Shown here: piece after piece, positions 39,401 through 51,400 of the stretch | Layout: each line of letters opens with the position of its first letter | Position numbering within the stretch: the first letter of the stretch is position 1 | Origin: Phoronis australis | Taxonomy: Eukaryota > Phoronida > Phoronidae | DNA length: 64,000 bases | Direction: 5' to 3' | Assembly (NCBI GenBank): GCA_002633005.1 | Contig: NMRA01000237.1 | Span: forward strand, 310,769-374,768 | The notes under the pieces: model-generated | What the model saw: the letters and a program-made list of their open reading frames with translations, nothing else | Told to the model about the DNA's origin: nothing | The model's database searches: none | Made by a program: the position numbers and the translations under genes

Positions 39401-42400
39401 GTGCTGCTATTTATATTATAATCTCACCAATTTCAGACAAAAATAGCAAAATAGATCTTATTTTCATTTTTCAATGTCCTCCAACACTGTTGTGAATGTC
39501 CAGTTTTTCAAAACTGTTGTGTGATGAGAACTTCAACATGATTAAGGTTTTGTTTAGGCAAATCATGATTTGCATCTAGTTTTACGAGTGGGGAAAAATG
39601 CAGTTTTGTCTTATTTGTAGTACGTTACCAAGATGTAGCCTTACTCAAACAGTGCATTTAAGTCATGCTTTTTTCTCCTGCAGCGTTTCTGGTGGTGAGC
39701 TGTTTGAGCGTTTAGTTAGTGCTGAGGAAGAGCAGTTGACGGAGGGTGACTGTATTCATTATATGAGGCAGATCTGTCAGGGCATTGCACACATGCACAA
39801 GAACCATATCATTCATTTGGACATTAAGGTAAAAGGCTCACATTGAATCCTGGGTGTATTCTCTGTTTGATCATTTATTACATGGGATGTTGCTTAATGT
39901 ATTGATTTACCTCTGTGTACTTAAGTGGTAAGACATGCATTAGTTGGATTTTCATTCAACTTATGAAAAATTCTGTGAAATGGCTGTTCTGGTTTGTATA
40001 CTGGGCCCCGAGATATGTCAGATTTTGCGTTTTTTGGATAAAGTTCTTTGGTCTAGTTGGATTCGAGCTATGTGAGTTTTACTGTAATTACGATATGAAC
40101 TCTGATTTTGTTATAATGTACACAAGCTGAGTCAAAGTATTGTTTGGCAACTCAGTAAACAATGTAGGCAGTGGTATCAGTAACAGTTATCTCTTTTCAA
40201 GTTCCCCAGTTCCCAAAACAAAATAGTGTAAGCTGGACTTTGTTGGTATTAGATTTCCAGTGGATATTTAGATTTTCTTATGGCGTGCAACTCATAAAGA
40301 TACAAACCGGAGACTGAAAGAGGAAATGGTGAAAAGAAGAATAATTTGAGTATTCTAATTTTTGGAAACATCTGTAATTAGCTGCTACATAACCTATTAA
40401 TTAGTCTGATTGGATTTCTATGGCTTAGTGGACTAGAGTGTTTTACACAGTTAGCAGAAGGTCCCGGGTTTGAGTCCCCGTCGGGACTTGTAGTCATTTG
40501 GGCCCATGATGTGGCCAAGAGGTGGCGTGCAGACCAGACTTAGAAATGTTTGCTACCTATTCGTGAATCCTAACCCTTGATGAACTGTGTATTTCTAGCC
40601 TGAAAACGTTCTCCTTACCACCAATAAGAGTAAGGATATCAAGATCATTGACTTTGGCCTATCTCAGAGGATAGATCCTGACAAGGTGATACAGGTGTTG
40701 TTTGGAACTGCAGAGTTTGTTGCGCCTGAAGTGTGCAGTTATGAACCTGTCAGTTACTATAGCGACATGTGGTCACTAGGTGTCCTGTCGTATACGTTGT
40801 GAGTATTCCCTAATTCCTTTTTGCATAGTTTTTACTTTTAAGTTTTAAATATGGAAAATAATATGCAGATAACAATTTATTTACCATCATCGGTATAAGG
40901 GCTAGGGCAAAATTAACTAATTGCCAAATGCATTTGGCGTTATATTTTAATCATTAAGTGAGATTTTGGCACACAGAGTCTAATGACCTTCTGAATAAAT
41001 TACTTTATAGTTACATGACAGATGTGCATAGGTGCAAGATTCTCCCGAAAACTCAATATCTTGCAAGACTTTTTGAGATATTTCCATACATTGCAAGCAA
41101 AACACATGACCGCAGTAGCTTTCCTGGCAAGATTCTTTGTGTCTACAGAATGCAGCCCAGTATTTTACTTGTAAGTCCAACATTTCCAGACTGACTGGCC
41201 TTTCCCCATTCATGGGTGATGACGACAACGAAACCTTTGCCAACATTATGAATGTGGACTATGACTTTGATGCTGAAGAATGGGACAGTGTCTCAGCCGA
41301 GGCAGTGGACTTCATCAAGAAGTTGTTAGTCAGAGACCCGAAGAAGAGGTTGACTATCACAGAAGCCTTGTCTCACCCATGGCTCAACGTATGTGTTGGA
41401 TTGTATTTCCTTGATTTGTTCTCTTTCTGCTCGTTTCAGACATGTAAAGCAACATGTCGTCTAAATATGAAATTTTGCCATTGCCAACGGCAGACACGAT
41501 GGATTTTTATGCATTAGAACAGCTTGCTCTTTTAGTTGAAATTGTCAGTACAGAAATGCTGGGACACCACTTGCCATTTTTGATTATTTCAAGTTTTCGG
41601 GTAATTTTCTTATTTCATGCACTTCCTTTTTTTGGACAAGGGTAATATTTCACATGGGATTGTTTTCAAATCAATAGGCAATTGCAAAATTCATGTGAGA
41701 TGTTGCTTGCTAAACACAATCATTATTTAATTTTGCTTGTCAGCTAAATCATAAATTTTATTGTTTCTGTAATCTCTAGAATAAAATAGCCACTGTTCTT
41801 GTCATGATTTTTCTTTATTTCAGTTACCTGCTTAATTATAGGATAGAACATTTACAACTAGTGTGTACTACAATCTCGAATACAAATTAATCAATCTCTG
41901 TCTTTCATAACTTTAGTTACATATTTTTCTCCTACATATTTTTCTCCTCTTGAAAACAAACAACCTTATTTTTCCATTTCATCATCTCTACATTTCAGCC
42001 TGAAACTGTAACGTTTCATAGCCAAATTGTGAGTTTCCCTCACAGGGTAGGCCAAAATAACCCCTTCTCTTTCTCTTTATTCTCTTAACCCTTTCTGGTC
42101 TATTTCCTTCTAGGNTGTCTCACCCATGGCTCAACGTATGTGTTGGATTATGTTCCCTTGATTTGTTCTCTTTCTGCTCGTTTCAGACATGTAAAGCAAC
42201 ATGTCGTCTAAATATGAAATTTTGCCATTGCCAACGGCAGACATGATGGATTTTTATGCATTAGAACAGCTTGCTCTTTTAGTTGAAATTGTCAGTACAG
42301 AAATGTTGGGACACCACTTGCCATTTTTGATTATTTCAAGTTTTCGGGTAATTTTCTTATTTCATGCACTTCCATTTTTTGGACAAGGGTGATATTTCAC

Positions 42401-45400
42401 ATGGGATTGTTTTCAAATTAATAGGCAATTGCAAAATTCATGTGAGATGTTGCTTGCTAAACACAATCATTATTTAATTTTGCTTGTCAGCGAAATCATA
42501 AATTTTATTGTTTCTGTAATCTCTAGAATAAAATAGCCACTGTTCTTGTCATGATTTTTCTTTATTTCAGTTACCTGCTTAATTATAGGATAGAACATTT
42601 ACAACTAGTGTGTACTACAATCTCGAATACAAATTAATCAATCTCTGTCTTTCATAACTTTAGTTACATATTTTTCTCCTACATATTTTTCTCCTCTTGA
42701 AAACAAACAACCTTATTTTTCCATTTCATCATCTCTACATTTCAGCCTGAAACTGTAACGTTTCATAGCCAAATTGTGAGTTTCCCTCACAGGGTAGGCC
42801 AAAATAACCCCTTCTCTTTCTCTTTATTCTCTTAACCCTTTCTGGTCTATTTCCTTCTAGGAATGGTATGTGGCTGTTGACATGTGCTGTTTAATTTCTA
42901 AACAAAAACTCTTTATAAAATTACAATAAACCTTTCATCGTGGTTTGTTTGCCACAGCTGTCAACAAACAAGTCTGCTTTTTTAAGATTTGTTTGGCAAT
43001 GCAATTAGCCTTTTGAAAAATAGACCAATAGTAATTCTAGCTGTTATTTTGTCCCAAGTCAAAGAATTTTTACATTGCATTACATATTGGTTAGTATAAC
43101 AGTATGAACACGTGTTGACAGTCATATGTTCCCACTTTTCATTACATGCCTCATCCCTATGTTTAGATGTAGCCCTGAGCCAAAATGTCAATTCTGCCAG
43201 TTAAACATTCTCTCTGCCAATAGTTGTAAAGTTGTAATTCACTGAATGCTTAGACTATCCTTGATATCCTGTCATCTTCTTAAACACTTGATGTTAGTTT
43301 AGCCAGGATAACTGTATCAAGTGGTTTTGTGTGATGACTCGCATGAAATATTGTCTTGTTGATAACCCTTTATTCTCCTGATTCTTATATTGTTATTTGC
43401 TGTAGACTCTTGATATTGATATTTTTCTTATGCACTGCTATCATTTGGATCAGATACTGTGTAAGTGTCCTACTCGATTGTATGGTAATTCTCCACGTAT
43501 TTCGAGGCAAGAATCTCCCTCCAAATAGCCTCATACAAAACAAGAGGGGAACAAAATATCATTTCTCCATGTAATTCTCGATGTGCGAAATTCAATGAGT
43601 GTGCTAAATAAGTGAAGAATTGCCGTACACAGTTCTATTCCTCCTTAGACCTCTGTGGTACCTGAATGGCTCTTTAGGCCTCCCCATAGTTTTATGTGTT
43701 TCCCTACATTTATTTTAAGAGAAGATTTGTTGTGCTGCCCAATAGATCTGTATTTACTTAATGTTTCATGATATGGTGTTGTGTCCTGCTGCTATGCCGT
43801 ATCAATGAGAAACATAAACTATGATTACAAGATAGCATTGTGAAATAAACAAACTTCATTAGGAGGTTATTGTGTTGGGAAGCACGGCTTTTGCATGAGA
43901 AATCGGTCAAATCTAGCTATTCTAAATAATTAAATGGTTGGTGTACTGGACAGGTGTAGTCAGTATTATGGAGCACTAAGTTCTTACTAATTAAAATCTC
44001 CAAGTCCTGCAATTCATTTTATTTTATTTAGCTATTAAATTTCTTTCATAAACATGGGCAATTTCAGCAGTTCCATGTTTTTAATTGAGACCAGTCGCCT
44101 CATTATCAGTCCAATGAAGTGTAATAACATATTTTATGATTGCAGGGTTCGACAGAGGATCGCCTACCTAAAGGAAGAAATCTGTCTACCAATCACCATA
44201 AAAACTACTTGGCTAGAAAGAGATGGAGGGTAAGCAATATCTTCACTTTGAAACTAATTTTTTCTTGTCTGTGCAGGCACACATGTCAGAGTACACTCAC
44301 ATATCCACGTGCTGGTATGATGCCCAAAGCAATCGGTATCTTCTTGTGCGCATTTCTGATACTCATGCTATTTGTTTTTTTCTGACTGAAATCATTGGAT
44401 TAAATGAATTACATTGATTATTTTTATTAATGTGTCTGTATTTTATTTATTAGTGATTGTAGTTATAATACAGTACCATCCGCACTTATAGTCACTTACA
44501 GGGATCCTGGACTTTGAGAACTAGCTTGATGCCTGTTATGAGTGAAGAAAACTGGTTCTGAAAATAGGAGATCCCTGTGAATGACTACTACCCAATCTGC
44601 ACAAGGAGATACAATCAGATGTAGTCACCCCAATAGGAACTCTTTGCTACTGTTCATTGAGATGTAATACCAGCCAACTAAAATTCAAATGGTTACATCT
44701 ATTTCCATGTCCTGACTTAAAAAAATTTAAGAAAATGGCACAGAATATGTTGAAATAGTTATTTTAGAGTTTCTAGTCTTATATTGTTTGATTGTTTGCT
44801 GCCTTCTATTATATTATGTTAACATTGCCCAGTTCTGTCTGTCTTTGCTTGTGTTAAGTCTACTCATGTCATGTATGTTCATTTCAGGATTCAGCCAATG
44901 AAGTGATTGCTCTTGGGCGACTGGCCAAGGCCAGTGCTGTGTTCAGGTCTCTAGCAGACAAAGGTGTCTTTGAAAGAAAACTGCGCATGGGTAAGTACGA
45001 CTATTTTGTGTTAATGGCACTCTAATGTGACGCAGGTGATGCACCATGGATATAACGAGGTACATTAAACTTGCCAGCGATTCGTACTGAATGTAAAACA
45101 TAAGTGAACAACTAATCAAAATAGAAATTTTAGTACCTTGAAATAACATTGTGCAAAATTTGTCGTTAGCTGTATTCACAAAGCTTTTTAAAACATTAGG
45201 TTTTTAATTCATTGTGTGATAGCAAAGCAGTTTAGCTGATTTTTTTAACATGTTACACACTAGTGCTCTCTTCAATTCAAAAACAAAGGCACTGACTTAC
45301 ATTGGTCAAATGACGTCACGTGCAAATACACACGGCAAATAACATTTCATATTACAATCAGCCACTGTCGTTCAACTTCATTAAAATATTTTAGCAGTAT

Positions 45401-48400
45401 CAAGCTTGTCATGTGACAACATCACCAGGCTTTCCAAGCTGAAGCATCATAGCTAACATATTTTAGCTAACACTTTTAAATTTATGGGCGTGTCAATACA
45501 TCCACTTATTTTCTTATTCTTGTATTTCAGAGGTGCCAGACCATAAGCCGTATATTGTGCAGGAATTAAATGACTTTGATGCATACGAAGGAACAACAGG
45601 ACGCCTTAAGTGTCGTATAGCTGCTAAACCAGAAGCTAAGCTCAAATGGTGAGATACATGACTACCTTTTGTATGATGTGTATAGGTATATGTATATGTA
45701 TTTGTATATATTGTAATTCTTCACTTACTTAGCACACAACTTTGTCACTTTTTCCGCAAAATTAAAGTTTATTCTGTCAGTAGCGTGGTTTGTATTGTGA
45801 ATATGTCATGAAAAAAAGTTTGGCAAATTTTCCATTATTTGCAGTAAATTAATCAGTCTTTAAAAATGGAAAAATGTTGGCAATTATTTTTGTGTGTAGT
45901 AAGTAGAGAATTACCAGTAATATTGTTTTGGTCCAGCTTATTTCTACCCCCAATGAATTGGCTTTTGGCAATTTTCGATGTCTGAAAAAACATTAACCTT
46001 TCAAGTATCACCACTTTCCTCTATCAAATTGGTCAAGTCCTTCACAGTTAGGTTTGAAGTTACTTCTGAGCTTTCGAAGAGCTGACAAACTGCTGTGCTG
46101 AAAACTGAACTGATGAAATTTCACTCTGCCACGGGTCCAGCATTTTGTTCCGGGATGGTCTGCAGGGGACAAACGCAGGGAGTGCTTGAGATTCCTCCAA
46201 TGCAAAAGTTACTGAGCAGGGGGGATCCATGGCCCCTGAACCATGCTTGAATTCATGGATCATTTAATTCACGGAGTCATTTGGTTGGAAATGGTTTGGT
46301 TCCATGAGCTAACATTAGGTGGAGCTTCAAATGGGTCCTTAGTAGCTTTAACTTTATTTATAATAAAATTTTATTGCTTCGAATGTTTGTTTTGTTATCG
46401 TTTACTGGTGATCCATTATTGGTCAGTAGGTGATAGGTGTTTACCAATTTGTAAGTAATATTACGCCAGTTTCATGTATTCTTATTGATAACATTTTAAA
46501 TACTCCTTCGCCAGGTTCAAAGGTGAAACTGAAATTCACGCTGGAGACAAGTATGATATGGTCTATAAGAATAACCTGGCCACTTTACTTGTGAAGGACA
46601 TAAGACAAGGAGATGAAGATTACTTTACATGTCTGGCATATAATGATCTAGGCGAAGCAAGCACTGCAGCTGAACTCACAGTTCAAGGTACTAAGTGATT
46701 TAATGTGACAGACCGTCTGTGACTGCAACAGATGTGCAACTGTGTGAAAACTGTAGCATTTCCTTATCTTTTTTCATTGTTGCCAAAATGGCTTTGCTTT
46801 CAGTTATTTGAAAATCAGTTTCTTAATTAGGAAATAAAACTCTGTGACAGAGAACAGGGAAAATGTCAGTGTCATGCTGCAATAAATTCAGTGTAATGTA
46901 AAAGCTCTGGCTAACTTAATATATTAATTAGTTACTTATTAGTTACTTATTAGTTACGTATTTGTTACTTATCAATTACTTATCTATTACTTATCTTTTA
47001 CTTATCAGTTACTTATCAGTTACTTATCAGTTACTTATTTGTTACTTATAAGTTACTTGTTAGTTACTTTTGTAATGACAGCAAATTTCAATTATCTTGC
47101 AGGACATGGGTTGGAAAGAAGAAAATCTGAGTTGGAAGCTTTGAGAAAGCTAAGGTACGCTTTATTTTTATGTCTGGAATTTCTTATGTTCCAAGTGCTT
47201 AGTTCATTTAATTACAGTTTTGGATTTTTATACAGACAAAATTATTTGGAAAACTGCAATTTTCCCATTTTCAGATGCTCAAAAGTTTACACCATGTCTT
47301 ACATCAGTTGTTCAGTCTACACCATACTACAAATATTTTTTATTTTTGTTGTGAACTTTTGAAATATTGTCTCCTATACTGAAGACTTTTGCCCTAAATA
47401 ATCCATTGCCTGAAGGGTAATAGTCACAGGTGTCTTGTATTTTGAGAACCAGTTTCTTCCACTGAATAACGGGCATCAAACCGGTTCTCAAAATGTGAGA
47501 CTCCTATAAGTGACTATTGCCGCCTTAAGTCTAATTTGTCCGAGTCAAACATGAAGCCAGTTGTGGGCCTGAAAATGACTGTACGTCATTAAAATAATCC
47601 AATTAAGTCCAAGTTATATATTTGTGGTTCTTTGGTGAATCTAAAAAATCATACATTCATGTGTCGTTTCATCATCAGCATTGACGATGAGGAAGTTTTT
47701 GAAGAACTTCCCGCAGAGTGTGCTCCCCAGTTTATCAGATCACTGCAAGATCAATCTGTAACACTGGGTGATCCAGTCACGATGGAGGTCGAAGGTTAGC
47801 CAATGGCTCCTCGCTTCAGCTATCCTGCTCGATTGGAACTTAGTCAATATTGGAAATGCGTCCAACTTTGCATACTGCTTCAGTTTTCCAAAATGTTTTT
47901 CATGAATTGTTCACTTTGAGGTTTTAAAAAGAAACATTTTTGAAGTGACTGCAAAATGGCATATTTCGAATTTGAAATTGTTTTGCAAGGTTGAACACAT
48001 TTTATGACAAAGCTTTCATTTTAAGCATATAATTTGCAGGTTTAGCTACCCATCAGCTTCCCCCTTTCTATTACGTTTATTTACCATTTCTGATCATCCC
48101 TGCAATGATTAAGTTGCTTCTGTTAAGGTTATGTAGGTCTTTATTGATAAGTATACATATTTAGCCAATTATCTACTGAACTATTCATTTTAGCGTGGTA
48201 AAAGTATGTGTTTTTTGCAATTTCAAAGCTTGTAGAATTTGATTTTCGACTTTTTACCAATCTGCCAATAAGTGGCTCACATGACCATGGTTTTTTTGTA
48301 AAATGTTGCGAAAAAGCAACGTACACTGATAGCAAAACCCCAGTATCAATAACATGATCAATTTTAAGAATGCTGTTACAGTTTTCTAAAATATTATTTC

Positions 48401-51400
48401 ATTTTCATTTTATGCGTCTTAAAGAGTTTTTTTCGTGAAAATCATAAACGACATTCTTTGATAGTCTCTCATGAAAAATGGAAGATTTTAAAAATAATTC
48501 CTATGGAGAACAATGCATAAAACATGGTACCTGAAAGCTTCATATGAATTAATTCATCCATTTCTGAGACATGATGTTTTGAATTTGGCTACATTTCTCT
48601 AGGGTCCTACATCACCTTAAATTCCTTCTTTTAACCGAGCATTCGGTACTAACTAGCATGCATGTTATTTGTTATTAGCAATAAAAAGCGTAACAGCATC
48701 ACAACTCGCGAGTTCAACGTGGCTCCGTACTTTACATTACCCCTTATGGACCAGATCAGGAAGGTCGGAGATCACGTGTACTTTAGTGTAACAGGTATAT
48801 TTTGCTGCTTTGATAACTGTCTGTCGTTGATTTGTAAGATGCATGTATTTGGATAATTATGTTTGCTATATTTTGTTCAAACTTGTTAGACCAAAAAGAG
48901 TATAATTCGGTTTTTGTCAGAGGTGTTTTTTTCTTGTGGCTCACTTCTTCAAAAAGAAACTTTGCTTGAGACTAGCAAAAATGATTCATTTTTTTCTGAT
49001 GGCTTGTCAAATCATGGCATTTCAAAAATTGCTTACCCTTGTTTGCATCCCTTTGATGCAGGCAGACTTTTTTTTTCCAGTGAGTGCAGGTCTCAGAATG
49101 AGTCGGGGCAGAAAATTGTGCCAAATTTGCTTCGTTGGCCTTACCTGGCTTTGGCAGAATTGTCTATTTGCTTTTAATTCATAATTTCTTAGCTTGCATG
49201 AAAATGTATTTAAGTGGTTTGTACATGACAATTCCATATTAACATTTTGTTGCTCAATTCGTATTGGTTGTGTTAATCTTGTATAATTGAAATAAAGGAT
49301 CATTCTGCTTGTGTAAGTTATTTAAGAATTGAAAATTACATTTTTGTTTGTAAATTGTCTCTTGAAATTGGTTTCCTAATCAATTCTTCATTTTGATGCA
49401 ATTACTTGAAAGAGCTGAATATTTTTCCCCATTTCTACAGTACTTAACTTTGCCTCAATCATAATACACTTTCTGTGCTCTGATACCAAGAGAACTGAGG
49501 TGTCAAGACAAAAATGTTATCTCTCAAATTCTAGTCACTGTAAGACCTGAACCAGTGGTTACGTGGTACCTCAATGGCCAAGAAATCTATGAAAGTCACC
49601 GTTACCGATTTGACCACGACAAGGGCGTGTTCCGCCTTGAGATCTTGGGGGCAGAGATAAAGGATGCTGGAGAACTGAAGTGTATTGGGGTCAATCCACT
49701 AGGGAGAGCCACTTGCACTTGTCAACTAAGTGTTCTTACTCCTGGTAAGCACACTGCTTGTCTGAGGTCTAGAGTTAACAAATTTTTGTGTCATCGCTTG
49801 TTGTTTTGATTTATTTTCATTGCAATTTCAGTAAGTTTTATTTAATTCTATTTGTTGACTTGAAAAATCGCCTTTGATTTGTTTACCTAGAACTTGACCG
49901 TGTCCTTTTGTGTGAATTAATGGTTGCATTTGTCATGTTCACAGTGGGAAGCCATCTTACAAGCACGCCTGTCAAACAAATTTGTTAGTTTGAATTTTAC
50001 GTAATTTACGTTTTCTCACAACAGAACAAATCCCAGAGGGGTGTCAGCCACCAAAGTTTACCAAGTTGTTGAAGCGTGTAAAGATCGTGGAAGGAAGTAC
50101 CATCAAGATGGAATGTAAAGTAGAGGGTGTACCACCTCCTCATATTGAGTGGTAAGCAATTGTAGTTGAAGCCACAAAACGCATACGCCATCTACTGTTC
50201 AGGCAGGGAACCAACCTGTTCATTAATAAAAGTATCTATACCCACACTCCATCACAAAATCAATTTTGATTTAGACTACTTATCGTTATGAAGTTGTTAA
50301 ATTGTTCCTTAGTCAGATGAGTGAGGAACAAGGTGAGACCAATTTTATAGCTGTATTTTGTGTAAATAGTGCCACCTCATATTAAGTGGTAAAAATTTGC
50401 TCTGAAAGCCATAAAATGATTGGAATTGTGCAACTGTAGCTCCATCTAGTGGTGAATGAACTACTATAATTCTTCACTCATTCAACGTTGTTTGGTGAAC
50501 AACTGGAAATTATCACACAGAAAATAAATGTGGAGAATATTTTTGCTTATTTATTCTCTGTTGCATTGATGGCATAAAACAAAACTTTGTCAAATTTTTG
50601 TTTAATTGTACCATGGTTCAAAACAGTGGAAAATAATAACTTCCGTTACTACTTCTGTGTTATGTTTAAAGTAACCAAATGAATACAATTTGAAACAGAA
50701 TTTTAGGGCACAATTTTTTGTTAATTGCATGTTTAGAAATTTGTCCCTTGCATGTCCAATTTTAAAGAAAAACAATATTTTTAATTTTCCAAGCCTGAAA
50801 TGAAAGCTCAGTCTGTTTTAAAACATTTTTACTCGCTAAATTTGCATGGCTTTCCGTCTGGTAGGTACAAGGACCGCAAAGCTATTGAGGAAGGTCAGCA
50901 CTATGAAATTCTCCAAGATGGTGACGAAAACACCTTGATTATACAGGAAGCATTCCCGGAAGATGCTGGCTACTACATGTGTCGTGCCATCAGTCCGTAT
51001 GGAACCGCGGTCACAGAAGAGCCATTGCTGGTCTATTGTAAGTCATTGTCATGTTTCTGAGGGTGCTTTGCAAGCCAAAAGTACTCGGGCAAAATAACCC
51101 AGAATTCCCTGTCATGACGGCTGGGCAGAAGCCGAATTTGTCATCAGATCATCAGAATAGTTTTCTCTCGTGACTGAGAATAAAATGGAATAAACAGGAA
51201 ATTTTGTAAGGTGTTAAGCGAATCTGTAATTAGACTTTTGCTTTGCCTTATAGTTACTATTTTGTCTGATTACTTTTGTATTGTCCTGTAATTAATGTCC
51301 CATACAGCACTTATTAGGTCAACCAAAGTTGCAAACATTTTGGAAATTAGAATTCCCACCTCAGAGTAGACACAAAATTAAGAACCCAGTTTGTAGAGAG

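Noticed and set aside
48914-49184. Two overlapping open frames after alternative exon B, considered as a third variant exon
   Set aside because: They lack Ig strands and splice borders of phase 2 to 1, and their composition is intronic.
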